A stretch of DNA of 64,000 nucleotides from Odontesthes bonariensis (Eukaryota; Chordata; Actinopteri; Atheriniformes; Atherinopsidae), in the NCBI RefSeq assembly GCF_027942865.1, contig NC_134526.1, positions 10,386,284 to 10,450,283 on the forward strand, written 5' to 3'. This document shows, one piece after another, positions 23,869 through 35,500 of the stretch. Each line of letters opens with the position of its first letter. Positions within the stretch are counted from its first letter, which is position 1. The translations under genes and the position numbers were made by a program. The notes beneath the pieces are model-generated. The model was not told the origin of the DNA. It saw nothing but the letters and a program-made list of their open reading frames with translations, and searched no databases.

Positions 23869-26500
23869 CTAAATGAAAAAACAAGCAACAATTTACCAAG
23901 TAATTTCCGCAGCTGATTATCACACTTCCTCTCTTTGTCACTGTGGTGTGGACCTCTGCAGCTTGCCCTCTCTTCTGTAAAACCAACAAGCCTTAGCGTG
24001 TCTCTTTATCACTGTGCATGGACAGTGAGGCTCTGCCCTCTTTGCCGCACATGTTCTCCCCCTCTTTTCTCCCCCTCCCCCTGACTTCACCTACGTGATG
24101 AATCTTTCTGTTTTACTTTCGCCATCTCAGGCATTGCAGGCAGCTGCTTATCTTCTCAGAGTCTCTCTCATGCAAAATCTGCACCCTTTAGCCAACCCCC
24201 TTTCTTTATTGTCATGGATAACACACACGCACTACTCATAAACAAGGAAAGGCTGAAAAAGGCTGAGAAGGGGTGGCTTATCTACTCACCCAGCCAAAGG
24301 TCATACTGTGTGCTATTTGATGAATGCACTGCTCCTGACTGATTTCTCTGTTTGCCTGGTCACTTATCAATGCTTGAAGTGAACTTTGTAATGCAACCAA
24401 CATCAGCAGTACACCTGTTGACTGTAAAGCTTTGATTTTACACGAGAGGCTTGTAAAGCTCATGTGGTTTCCCAAATACAGTACATCACCCGATGCACAA
24501 GGTGGCCTTTTCCAAGGTAACAGTGACACTCACAGGCTCACCCAGAGATGTCTCTAGACTCTAGAGTGTTCTGCTGTTGTTAGAACAAATGCCATTGAGA
24601 CTGTTAGATCAAGAGAAAGCAGTGTTGCTCTATTGGGTTGAATGAAATTACACAATCTGTATTATCTGTTATAAGCTGCGATGGGAAAATATTATTATCA
24701 GCTTGAATAATCTTAACATGTCTAAATCTTGGTATGACAGTTTTCATGAGCTGTGTTATTTGAATTAAGGGTGCTGCATGCCAAAGCCCACTGAGGAGAT
24801 TACACCAACTCTTTCCACTCCACTCCCATCCCAGCTTCCTAAATTCCACATCAGTGATCACACAGAATAGCACCACAAGGGGCCTGTTTTAGTTTCTGTG
24901 AGAACAGAATTCCCAAATCAAACATTTACCAAAAGGCTGCACGCACAGAAGCATCCTTGTTAGAGCCTAACAAAGTTGAGTTTGAGAATGAGTTTGTCAT
25001 AAGCCCATCTCAGGAAAAAAAAGACTGTAATCATGAAATCATTGTGCATAAAAAGTTCTTCATCTTTTAATAAAAGATTGCCATGTACACTAATTTGCAG
25101 ATTACAAATCTAATAGATTCTTTTAGATGACACTGAAATAACATTCCATGATGGGCAGCAATGGGCTCTCCAGGTGAAGCTAATAATGGTTGTGATATTA
25201 AAGGGGAATGTCACAGTACAAAACAAGTGACCGCTGTTGCAAAATGCTGTTCATTATAATACAAAGTATGTAATGAGGCTTGATTCAAAACTTTAGATAA
25301 GCCATGACAATATGGCTTGACAACAACACACAGAGGGAATTGGTAGAAACTCTAACTGCAGGACTACTTTATAAATGAAAAAAAAGTATAAATGATGCTG
25401 CATATTTCCCACAGAGCATTGGCTTGTAGCAGCATAATCAATATAATTGAGGCTTGGGGCCACAAAACAAGAGTTCAGAGAAGAAGGGAGACCCACTGAC
25501 TCGAGCATTCATGCTTATCTACCTACCTCCCGCATCACCATGAAAATGAGTGAGTTGATTATTATGCCTGCAGGTAATTTTGCCTCCTTCTGTCCTGGAG
25601 AGAATCCTGAGGTCAGGTCCTGATGTAGACTGGAGATAGTCAGGGCTTGTTATGGCAGGCAGACCAAAGGACTCGGCCGGTTAACTGGAGTCGAGTAATA
25701 CGAGTAAACAATATTTTTGAAAAGGCAAAAACATATGTAACAGGTAAATGAAGGGTTGTTTTTTTTATGAAACACAGAAAGAAAAAGAATGACTGATGGG
25801 GAAGACAGCCAAAAACTGTGAATGATTCTAGTAGATCAAAAAGCCTAAACACTAAACATACCACAAACAATGTGAAGTGAGTCATATCAGTGATTTCATT
25901 CCAACTCAATTTATATGGTACCATGACATAAGTCAGTCACCTAATCAGCATCAAAGACCAAACCCAAGCCTTCATAGCAAATCTATTCCTGCAGCAGGCC
26001 AAAGTGCCCCATCATACTGCTCAGGGTTGCTTGGGGAATACCACAGAGATCTTAAAGAAGTGATTCTCCAGATGTCAATCTGGACAATGTGCTGCAACAA
26101 GCGTGATCCACAGATATCCCGAGTGACTCATGTCCAAATGATTAACATCTAGGACAGACCCAGTGGCCCTTAGTGCATGCGACAACAGGTCAGAGCTATA
26201 TGTGGTGGACAGCTGCAGTGTTGGACGCTGGGAATGTGATGAGGCAACTTATACATTTAGATATATCTATTTATTTAGATATTTAGATATTATTCTATTT
26301 ATTTATATATTTGGTCCTTCGGCTGAGCTTGATACTGTGGCGACTCATTCATTTGACAAAGGTGTGTTTAAGCAGGCTAAAGACACAACGGAGACACAAC
26401 GTAGAAAACAGAAAGTCAATATATAAGATTTCTTTTTTTTCATGTAGCAGTGGGGAGTTTTCTATACGAAAAGTGTACAAAACAGCTAATTATTTATGAT
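23869..26500. other. Upstream region of mylk, no coding exon confirmed
   Basis: Should contain the mylk promoter and any leader exons. A clean donor-like site (GTGAGT, minus strand) follows a minus-strand open frame near 24288, and this could be a non-coding first exon. No TATA or CArG box was identified with confidence. Confidence 0.35.
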
Positions 26501-26518
26501 TATATATGCTAATTATTT

Positions 26519-26592
26519 AGCCCGAGTCAGGATTTGGACCAGGAACCTTCTTGCTGTGAGGCGACAGTGCTAACCACCACACCATCATGCCC
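26519..26592. repeat. Short copy of the fish repeat tail
   Basis: 'ccttcttgctgtgaggcgac' followed by 'agtgctaaccaccacaccat' matches the end of the repeat at 62640-62945. Only about 75 bp remain. Confidence 0.65.
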
Positions 26593-26828
26593 TCTGTATT
26601 CTTTGGGACAAAAGTCACATTTTTCTTTGAGTTACCCCTTTGCTTCTCAGTGTTAAAATTCTAAATCAAACATTTTAGACATGATTAAAGTGCATATGTA
26701 TTTAAAATATATTTCAGTTCCACCATGTGGAAATAACAACACTTTTTACACAAAGTCCCCCTCATTTCAGAGCACCATGTTGTTCGGGATAATTAGCTTC
26801 CCAGGTGTCAGTGATTACTCAGGTGTGT

Positions 26829-26914
26829 TGGAAGGAAGGAAGGAAGGAAGGAAGGAAGGAAGGAAGGAAGGAAGGAAGGAAGGAAGGAAGGAAGGAAGGA
26901 AGGAAGGAAGGAAG
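26829..26914. repeat. (GGAA)n microsatellite
   Basis: About 21 GGAA units. It makes a false open frame reading repeated GRKE, which should not be annotated as protein. Confidence 0.97.
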
Positions 26915-26934
26915 CTATAATGATGCTGAGAAGT

Positions 26935-27335
26935 AAGAGTAAGTAAAACCATTAAAGAAATTGATCAAATTTTAGGATTACCATAATCAACTGTATGGAG
27001 TATCATTTAGAAAGCATGCAATGGTAAGCTCTGAAATCGTAAATGGTAGGCGAAGGAAGATGTCCACTGCTGATGAATGGAGCGTCCTCACTGTGGTTAA
27101 GAGAAATTCTCAAATACCTGTCCAACAGATTAGAGACAGTATTCAGGAGGCAGGTGTGTCTTTGTCAGACTACAATCCACAGAAGACTTCATTAATAGAA
27201 ATACAGAGGCTACTCTGTAAGATACAAATCAGTAGTTAGCCACTGCTGTTGGCACAATGAATTCCGAGGCGTATATAGAAACGTCTAATAGGATCAAATT
27301 CCAGTGAATGCCTCCAAACAACAAGATAATGATCT
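26935..27335 (+). mobile_element. Tc1-like transposase relic, 5' part
   Basis: Reads KEIDQILGLP, then NGRRRKMSTADEWSVLTVVK and QIPVQQIRDSIQEAGVSLS, the paired helix-turn-helix DNA-binding region of Tc1 transposases. Stops and a large internal loss follow. It resumes with 'caacaagataatgat', which encodes QQDND of the conserved QQDNDPKH block, and is cut there by the L1 insertion. The second half continues at 30087. Confidence 0.85.
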
Positions 27336-30086
27336 TTTTTTTATACAGTTTTATTTTTTACTTTGTCATGATATGTGTCCAGTCTGAACAAAGCCCAGTG
27401 CATTACAGTAAACTCCAACACAGACTGGAGAACAAAAAAAAAACAAAAAAAAAAAACAAGTTTCTTCCTTTCTCCACATCACAACATTTTTCTCTCCACC
27501 CGTTCCTCCCCTCGCACTCACACGTGTGCCCCCCCAGCCCCACCCATCCACACCCAGTCACCCCAAATATCCATACCTCCATGCATAATCCCCCCCCAAT
27601 CCCCACCACATACACACCAATACCACACACACCCATACCACAGACACAGACGCCCCCCCCTCCCACACACACACACACACACTTCAGGGTTTCCACTCAG
27701 ACGCTCCCAGACACCGCCTTACTACTTGCCACTGAAATTACAATGCATCATATAAGCAATTCCACACTTTTTTGAACTGTTGCTTTTTGTTATTTTCTTC
27801 ATATGGTTCCTTCAATACTTAAATAATGTTTCAACAGACGCTTCCATTCATAAAGTGGAGCTGCTACAGGGTTCTTCCAATGTTTTAAAATAAGTTTTTT
27901 ATAAATCAGGGAACAAAAACATATCTGCCAACCTAATGGGTATCTTACCTGTTCTGTATTGTGAAGGATGCATAACTGAGATGTGAGATTAATTGTAGCT
28001 CTGCACACCGTATTAATCAATTTTTCTATCTCCATCCAAACCTGGTTAATTGCTGGACATTCCCAAAAGGCATGTATTAATGTATCTTCCTCTGTAAGGC
28101 ATTTTATACAAAGAGCAGAAGAAGAGGGATCAAATTTGTGCACCTTAGATCTCGTATAGTATATTCTTGTCATTAGTTTGTATTGAATGAGGCGTAGATT
28201 TTCATTAGTAGTGATACTATGTGTTACTTGTAAACACTCCTTCCATTTTACCTTTGAATCAGTGATCCCAAGGATATTATTCCAGTTCTGATATATTTTG
28301 TGTAATGAATACCTGCCAGCTAGTTCATCAATCAGACCGTTATATAAAGTTCCTATCAGTTTCCTTTTTTCACCGGTTTTTAAGATCCATTTAACTGCAG
28401 GTGATTCTATGCATCCCTGTAACAAAATTTTATCTTGTAACCAACTTCTTAATTGTGAATATTTCAAGAATTCAGTATTTGTTAAGTTAAATTTTTGTTT
28501 AAGTTGATCAAAGGACAATATTTTACTCTCTTCACATATATCCGACACTGTTAATATTCCTTTATCCTTCCAACTACCCCAATTAAGTTTTTTATTCTGG
28601 ATAGTAATTGCAGAGTTGTTCCATAGGCCTACAGTCCCTGGTAGTCCAATCTCTGTATGTAATATGCTCTTTATTTTTTGCCATGCCTTCAGTGTGCTGT
28701 TAATTACAAAACCGCATTTTATTTTTCGTCTTGTAAACATAGCTACAAACAAATTATCTAATCCAAGTTGAAAGCCCTCTATCTTGACCCATGACTCTTC
28801 CTCTGTTCTGTTTATTATTTTATCAAAATAAAACGATTGTGCGGCATAGTAATACATCTCAAAGTTTGGTAAGTGAAGTCCTCCTTCGCTTCTTTTATTC
28901 TGAAGGAGCATCCTACTCAGTCTGGGAGTCTTATTTGACCAAATGAATGAACTAATAAGTCTTTCAACAGTTTTGAAAAAGGTTTTTGGGGGTATAACTG
29001 GTATTACCTGGAAAACAAACAGAAATTTGGGCAGCCAAATCATTTTTACCAAATTAATTCTACCAATGATGTTAATCGGGAGGTCCTGCCACTGGCCTAA
29101 ACCAGCTTTTAGTTGCACAAGTAAAGTTGAGTAATTATTTTGATATAGTGTCTTTTTGTCTGTACTGATGTGGCTTCCTAGATACTTAATCTTATCTCTC
29201 TGACACTTAAATTGTATTAGTTCATCTTTATTTTGCCGGCATCCTGTTATTGGCATTACTTCTGTTTTATCCATATTTATTTTATATCCTGAAATTCTGG
29301 AGAAGCTCTCTATTACCCCCATCAATGCCGGGATTGATTTACTAGTATTGGTTAGGTAAAGCATAAGATCATCTGCAAACAGACTTAGCTTGTAGCACTC
29401 CCTGTCTACATATATACCGGTTATTTCCTCACCTTCACGGATTTTCTGTGCCAGCGGTTCAATAGCCAAGGCAAATAACGTTGGTGATAGAGGGCAACCT
29501 TGTCTCGTACCTCTTGCGATCTTAATAGCTTCTGATAAAATGCTGTTTGAGTAAACATAGGCCGTCGGTAATTTATAAATGGTTTTAATCAGATCTATTA
29601 TTCCTTTTGGGAAGTTGAATGCCTCCAGTACCTTATACAAGTAGCTCAATTCCAGTCGATCGAATGCTTTTTCAGCATCTACTGCCATTAATGTTAAATC
29701 TATATTTTGCTGTTTGGCATATTGTGTTAAAGATATACATGTTCTAACATTTGTTTTTAAATTTCTATTTTGTATAAAACCTGTTTGGTTATAGTGTATA
29801 AGTAGTGGAAGGACTTTGGCCATTCTATTGTTTAAGACTTTTGTAATAATTTTATTATCGCTATTTATTAAGCTAATTGGTCTGAAGTCAGATGGTTTAT
29901 TACACTCTCTACCTGGTTTTGGAATTACATTTATAATGGTTTGATACATTGATGGGGGTAATATACTCTCTGTAGTTGCATATTTTAAAACTTCAACAAA
30001 AAATTTACCTATTTGGGGCCAAAACTCTACATAAAACTCGATTGGTAACCCATCCATACCAGGGGCTTTACCTTTGGCGAAACTGT
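27336..30086 (-). mobile_element. 5'-truncated L1-type LINE
   Basis: The element reads on the minus strand. The coding part is 27799 to about 30086, open for about 760 residues. It starts inside the reverse transcriptase at SFAKGKAPGMDG and carries FRPISLINSD, ARGTRQGCPLSP, the catalytic FADDLMLYL and a Cys/His end region (CIKCLTEEDTLIHAFWECP). The endonuclease domain is lost by truncation. A 3' untranslated tail (27336-27798) rich in GT and G runs ends in a short A-run. A target duplication of about 16 bases flanks it: 27320-27335 and 30087-30102, with one mismatch (G/A). An undamaged frame and near-perfect target duplication point to a fairly recent insertion. It landed in an older Tc1-like element. 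Confidence 0.9.
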
Positions 30087-30309
30087 AACAAAATAATGAT
30101 CTTAAACATCCTGCTAAGGCAACACCTTTTTTCAGTTCCAAACCTTTGACACTGTTCTGGTGTCTCAACCTTTTTTTTTTCTGCACAAATCTAAAGTTCT
30201 TAGAGAGATTTATTTTACAGAGTAACACAGTCTCATTTATAACTGCAGCAATCATTTGTGAACATTGATGTACAAGCTCAAAATATGTATGACTGTAATT
30301 TGAGCTCAT
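27799..30309 (-). CDS. Open reading frame: LINE reverse transcriptase with host-derived start
   Basis: 836-residue open frame. About residues 75-836 are the L1-type ORF2 fragment: reverse transcriptase with FADD at about residues 313-316, thumb and C-terminal region. Residues 1-74 come from flanking DNA, because the target duplication (30087-30102) falls between codons 69 and 75, and belong to the decayed Tc1-like element and beyond. So the annotated Met is accidental and the frame is not a natural LINE start. Without the endonuclease the protein could not mobilise the element by itself. Confidence 0.75.
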   Translation of the reverse strand: MSSNYSHTYFELVHQCSQMIAAVINETVLLCKINLSKNFRFVQKKKRLRHQNSVKGLELKKGVALAGCLRSLFCYSFAKGKAPGMDGLPIEFYVEFWPQIGKFFVEVLKYATTESILPPSMYQTIINVIPKPGRECNKPSDFRPISLINSDNKIITKVLNNRMAKVLPLLIHYNQTGFIQNRNLKTNVRTCISLTQYAKQQNIDLTLMAVDAEKAFDRLELSYLYKVLEAFNFPKGIIDLIKTIYKLPTAYVYSNSILSEAIKIARGTRQGCPLSPTLFALAIEPLAQKIREGEEITGIYVDRECYKLSLFADDLMLYLTNTSKSIPALMGVIESFSRISGYKINMDKTEVMPITGCRQNKDELIQFKCQRDKIKYLGSHISTDKKTLYQNNYSTLLVQLKAGLGQWQDLPINIIGRINLVKMIWLPKFLFVFQVIPVIPPKTFFKTVERLISSFIWSNKTPRLSRMLLQNKRSEGGLHLPNFEMYYYAAQSFYFDKIINRTEEESWVKIEGFQLGLDNLFVAMFTRRKIKCGFVINSTLKAWQKIKSILHTEIGLPGTVGLWNNSAITIQNKKLNWGSWKDKGILTVSDICEESKILSFDQLKQKFNLTNTEFLKYSQLRSWLQDKILLQGCIESPAVKWILKTGEKRKLIGTLYNGLIDELAGRYSLHKIYQNWNNILGITDSKVKWKECLQVTHSITTNENLRLIQYKLMTRIYYTRSKVHKFDPSSSALCIKCLTEEDTLIHAFWECPAINQVWMEIEKLINTVCRATINLTSQLCILHNTEQVRYPLGWQICFCSLIYKKLILKHWKNPVAAPLYEWKRLLKHYLSIEGTI
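30087..30180 (+). mobile_element. Tc1-like transposase relic, continuation
   Basis: After the L1 insertion the + strand resumes with QQDNDLKHPAKATP, the Tc1-family QQDNDPKH block that ended at 27335. This proves that the two Tc1 pieces were once one element. Confidence 0.85.
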
Positions 30310-31083
30310 TCATTCCTAGTATGACTCACTGAAAAATGAGCAAACTGGCACCATCTACAGGTGAACCATGTACATGCAAGTGATATCTTTTTTTTTTTTT
30401 TAGGAGCTCAACAGCTTCTCCATAGCTTTCTAAAATTAGATTAGTTTCAATTGGGAGGATAGCGTGTTATATAGTAGTTTCAGTAATAATTGATAATGTT
30501 TTAAATCTTTGTTTCCCTTATCTGGAACAAAATATGTATGGGTTGGTGCTTCATAATAAATTAGAGCATGATGATTTTACTTTTTCTCTCAGTCGACTAC
30601 TGGCACTGATACCTTATTATATTGACATATCACATTATGACCTGAATATTTGCAGTATCCAGTTTACAATATATTTCAATAAACATCCTATACACTTCAT
30701 TCCAACTACTCTCAGGCAGAAGATATCCAAAGTAACACTTAAGCTGACCACTGACTCAGATTCTTAGGCTTGCAGGGCAAACAGTACCTTTACTCTGGCT
30801 GTAAAACCAGCAAGTCAAAGCTACTACTTAGCCGACTTACCAAGCCATTCATTATGCTCACAGATCAAGTGGATGTTTTTCAGCAAATGTCCTTTCTTTC
30901 CTGAAATAGTAGACCACCAAATGAATAAGTATCTGGCATTTCTTCACTAATTTCCTCATTTTTGCATGCACAGCTAATAGGACAATAGCTGCTCATGGTC
31001 AAGGTCCCATTTTTGCCAGGATTTACTTGTTGAGTAGTTTGCATTTTCCACAAGTGCTTTGTGTAGCACTATACATGGCAAAA

Positions 31084-31330
31084 CACCAGGGGGTGATGTT
31101 CACCACAGGTTGGTATAAACATTTCAAAGTACCATCTGTCCCAGGACTCTCCTCCCTTTGGTTCGACCAGCAAATGAGCTCAGCAGAGGTGCATTTAAAT
31201 ACTGACCTTGTGGTACAAAAGGTCTTGCTGTTTTTTTGCCTCACTGGTTTCACACATTGACCGTGACGGTCTGGTTCGTCAGTCCTCAGGGCAGAACAGC
31301 TAGCAACTTAACATGTGTAGCTTCAATGAC
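31084..31330. promoter_or_regulatory. Conserved non-coding block 1, unit C
   Basis: Better conserved with 37521-37875 than the surrounding duplicated DNA, including 'acaccagggggtgatgtt' and 'tttcacacattgaccgtgac'. It carries no shared open frame. It may be a fzd2 regulatory element; this is an inference from retention only. Confidence 0.3.
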
Positions 31331-31639
31331 TACAATAAAAAAAAAAGGAATAACACATCAAATAAATACCACAAAACATCCTAATGTCTCACATAGAAAT
31401 TGTGTTGAAAAGCACACAGAACCTCACAAAAAGGAGATTTTATGTGGGAAGCACTCAAGTCTGAGACGTCGCATGTTTGTGGTTTGATGTGATACAGAAA
31501 AAAAGATTTATTCATGTAGCTGTGCTTTAAAAAACTTTGTAAAATCACACTGCACTAAAGTAACTAAGAAATATCGCTGTTGACCCTTACATTGCTGACA
31601 TCAGGCTTTGCAGTACTGTACAAGACAGAAACCTTTTGA

Positions 31640-31790
31640 GGTTCACTCCCACCTTTTCAATGAGGCCTCTCCACCACTACGTTGTTGGCGAGGTCCCACA
31701 TGGAAGTGATTATGCTGTGCGGAGAGTGAAATTACAGAAGGAACCTGCAGAACTGAAACCTAACCACTCCTCCAATGCCTTAGTTTTATA
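31640..31790. promoter_or_regulatory. Conserved non-coding block 2, unit C
   Basis: Matches 38225-38378, with runs such as 'gagagtgaaattacaga' and 'cctaaccactcct' kept while the flanks have diverged. Confidence 0.3.
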
Positions 31791-32559
31791 AGCCAAGTCA
31801 CAAATGGTACATATTGAGATAAAGAGAAAATATAAGCTAATGATAGGACATTAAAATTGTTTAGTGATTAAAGAAGAACTGAACATGTTAGGCATTATTC
31901 AAGAATTTTGGAGCATTAGAAAAACAACGACCATTGAAACAGATTTTATTTTTCTTAAACAGAAAAAACAATATTGATTGTTGAGGTCTCTGAATTACTC
32001 AACAGTAAGGTAAAGGTCATGTTTTTAGAATTGATTTTGGAGAAATCACAAAATGAAGGTCACTATTTAGAAATGTAGGTGCGGAGTCAAATGCATGAAG
32101 CTTCGGTCTTTTGATTCGCTTCCTCCCTTTTACCCTGGCCATCTCTCAAAGCACTGGCAGTACTCCATGCAAAATCGAAGTTCTGAAATCAGCAGCAGCC
32201 ACTGGAAAACTGGGCACCGGCGACATATCAGAGAGCAGAATCTACACTAGCTTTGGCCTCTTGCATTGCTAACATAAACAGTTTAATACTGTAGGTTTGT
32301 CACAGATGAAACCATACGGCTGAATATCTTACTTTTCTTAAATGTTTTCTGACTGTCAAATGTACTTATCATTCCCAAAATTAGCTGCAGAACATAAACA
32401 ACATACAGCATTCCACTGACTTTTAAAGAATCATTTTAAGTTAGAAACACTAAGGAAGACTTTCATTTTTGTCCAAACTTTTGATTGAAAATTATTCACA
32501 AAATCACTTTCATGTGTCAACTGATGTACATTTTTCTTTTCTTTCTTCCTTTGTAGTTT

Positions 32560-33010
32560 TGTTTTGGAGGAAGACGAAAGCAAGCAAATGATACTGTTTT
32601 TTACATTATGGTCTCCAAACCCCTCCTCCCATAAACCCAGAAAAAAAAATGACACTCTCTTCTCTGCAGCACCCCACCCACAGGCTGCATATCTTCACTC
32701 CCTTACTCTTCATTTGCTTCTCTGCTCCAGTGCAAAGCCAGCCATTAAGTTGAGCTAAGCGCAGGAAGTGGGCCTTCGGGCCAGGCGGCATATTTACAAG
32801 GAGCCAGTCAGATTTCAGCGGTGCTTTGAAGAGATCTGCACACAGGAGACCGTCTATCACTAAGCAAAGGCCCAGCACAGCTCCACTGACTCATTCCCTC
32901 CGCCCACCCCCCACACACAGAGGAGAAGAGGCACAGGTAGATTTATGTTTGTTCACCCCCTGAGTGTCGGCTCCTACCTTTAATCTCTCCAACCTGTCTG
33001 TTATTACAAC
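32560..33010. promoter_or_regulatory. Conserved non-coding block 3, unit C
   Basis: The best conserved stretch of the older duplication (partner 41415-41945). It includes 'tatggtctccaaacccctcc', 'gcgcaggaagtgggccttcg', 'ggagccagtcagatttcagc' and 'aacctgtctgttattacaac'. Overlapping frames on both strands do not agree between copies. It is downstream of the frizzled gene in both units, a plausible place for an enhancer. Confidence 0.35.
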
Positions 33011-33479
33011 CCATATTTATCTAACCCCTGTAAGCATCAAAGAAAAACAACATAAAGCTGTCCAAAAGGTTAGGAGGAAAATAAATTAGTCCACAAAAAG
33101 TGGTAAGGCTCTGTTATGTGCTTGTAAAGAAGTGATTGAAAAGACATTCAGTCTGATATAGTAAATGTATGCACCATGATGAGAACATCTTAACTTGTCT
33201 TGTCATCTTAACACAAGATAGAGATAAATGTTCATACAGTATGATATGTGTGTGGCATTTTAAAATAGTTGCGTGTCGCCCAGAGATTCTGATCTAAGGC
33301 AGGAGAATCCATTTTCAACAACACACCCATCTAGTTTGACATCACTGCTGAGAACATTCATTTTAAAGAGTGCATTTCTTGTTTGGGGGATTCCAAATTG
33401 ACACATGCAGAATGGCTCAGATGGATGCAAAAACCACAGGAAAACACAAACCTTAAATTATAAAGCACCCTAAAATATC

Positions 33480-34802
33480 TTTATTTGCCCTTCACCAAGC
33501 AGGCAGGCCTGAACGTCAGACTTTATGACAATGTATATTCTGAACAGTGACACAAAGCAAGAAAGAAGTGGAAGGTAAATAAAAATAAAGTAAATGAAGT
33601 AAGAGGCCAAAACAAAGAACAAGGCAGACACCATCAATCCCCCCTCAAAGGTAGCCATACAAATGGTGAAATAATGGTGAAAACACCGTTCACAAAATCT
33701 TCACCTGCGTTTTATTAAACAATATGTGGATTTCAATCGTGCACTTTTTGGCAACAGGACAAGACCAGATTTTTTTCAGCATGCAAGGCATGCTTTCAAC
33801 ATCATGGGGCATCATTTCAAGGCAGAAGCATTTGTTAAGATGAGAAAGAGTCAAAAACACAGTGGTATGTGGACACATTTTAATGACCAAGACAACACAA
33901 AAGCAGAATGCAGAATGAATTTGTCTGTATTGAAGATCTGAAAATGCAGATTCTACAAATAATTTTTACAGACATGTAGGTATATCAGTAGCTCAAAACA
34001 AATAAGGGATTATTTGCAGCACACACAGTCAATCTTATGATGTTTTTACATTCAAATCTTAATGTTTTAAGAAGCATCATACATAATTACTATATTTTTT
34101 AAATAATAACTTTTATATGATTACTCTAAACTATTTTAAATATTTAGCCTACATAGCCTGTAGGCTACTGTTTGTGTAAGCATAGATATTTTGATAAAGG
34201 TTTAAATGCAAATGCGTCAAGCCAGACGTTGTTTGGTAGCCGAAAAGGCTGTCTCTAGTTATGCTGAGCCAAATGATCTGGATCACTGAAAGGAAAGGAG
34301 CTGGAGTTCCCATCACTAACGTTCTGGGTCTGTAGGACAGGCATGTGTTCTGAGATGTTCTGAGTATCATGGGCGGGCATGCTGGGGGGCACAGTGGCAG
34401 CAGGGGGGGAAGTTCTCGCAGCGCATTCAGTCCGGCCACTGAAATTCAGTCTCGTTTATAGCAGACTCGCAGCCCTGCTTGACTCTCTCACAGAATGACC
34501 TGCATGGAGGAATCGCCGTCTCCAAAACGGTGCAAACTGGCAAATATGAAAAGCATACGAAGAGTTTCAGCTCTGGGGAGCATTGTGCCTTTAGAAGGGG
34601 GTTAAACTGGCGCACCCCAAGCGCTGCGTCCCCTTGATTATCATGACCCATTAGATTCGGCAGGATGGTGTGGTTGTACGGTAAACCCGTGCACAGTGGC
34701 ATTGTGATCGGTTCACATGGTCCATGGTCCATGTGCCCTTTTGGACTGTGCAGATACCTGCAGAAGCAGCAGGAACGCAAAAGACCAAAACAAAAAAGTC
34801 AT
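33480..34802 (-). pseudogene. Frizzled pseudogene (duplicate of fzd2)
   Basis: Transcript order runs from the old start codon at 34802. The signal peptide ([14 protein letters not shown]) is intact but hits a stop after a frameshift. The Cys-rich Wnt-binding domain survives in another frame (34427-34780) with recognisable pieces such as [12 protein letters not shown] and [17 protein letters not shown] second frame shift leads into 34149-34439 (linker similar to the fzd2 VPPIMP region). Most of the seven-helix region is gone; a scrap at 33500-33650 still shows VSLFRIYIVIKSD, equal to [13 protein letters not shown] of fzd2. At least two frameshifts and a large deletion make it non-functional. 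Confidence 0.9.
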
Positions 34803-35189
34803 CTTTTCAAGTAAAAGAAGCGATCAGTTTGCAGTAAATGTATTAATTCATCACCAGATCTACAAACGATTCCAGATTTTGATGATGAAAAACGCTGCTC
34901 TCTCTAAACTCTGTCTTCTTTCACGCTGCTGGCTGACTTTTTCTTTTTACAAGGCATATCGTCAATGTCAAGGTTGCCCACAGTAAGAGAGTGTCCCCTC
35001 CTTCAAAATAAAGTCCTATTGGCCATATAGTCCAGAAATTTTAGCCTATGCTAAGCTACCTGCAATTAGAATATAACAAAGTAAAATTAATTTCTTTTGC
35101 ACTATGAGTCAGAGATAAAAATGCTAATAATGATAATCATCATCATCGTAATGATAATAATAATTTACCATTTATTTTACACGAATGTT

Positions 35190-35500
35190 GTGTTAGATGA
35201 TAATCACTGATAACCAGTTTGATTTATATGCACTGGAGGAAATTATAATCAAGTACAAAAGAAATAATACTACAACTTTCACGTGTGTTCTGGAAGCGTC
35301 TCAAGCTTTTGACAGAGTTAATCATTGTAAAATAGTTTTCAAAATGCAGAAACGAGGGGTCTCTGTGAATTTTGCAGAATTGATATTAACATCAAACTAC
35401 CCAAGCAAAATACAAGAGTCCCCTTTTTTGTAACAAATGGAATGTCAAAGTGGAATATCATCACCTATGCTTTTTTTGTAGATGATCTACATGCTAAATG
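35190..35500 (+). mobile_element. LINE reverse transcriptase relic
   Basis: Reads ITDNQFDLYALEEIIIKYKR then CVLEASQAFDRVNHCKIVFK, matching the non-LTR retrotransposon block usually written DASKAFDRVNH. A decayed catalytic block ('tttgtagatgat', FVDD) follows in another frame. Inserted in unit C upstream of the frizzled pseudogene. The family was not determined. Confidence 0.75.

Noticed and set aside
24278-24529. Minus-strand frame ending at a GTGAGT donor upstream of mylk
   Set aside because: No conserved protein; could be a non-coding leader exon but nothing in the sequence proves it.
26681-26920. 79-residue frame with repeated GRKE
   Set aside because: It is a translation of the (GGAA)n microsatellite.
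27403-27755. Overlapping Pro/His/Thr-rich and Gly/Val/Cys-rich open frames on both strands
   Set aside because: Produced by the CA- and C-rich tail of the L1-type LINE; low complexity on both strands.
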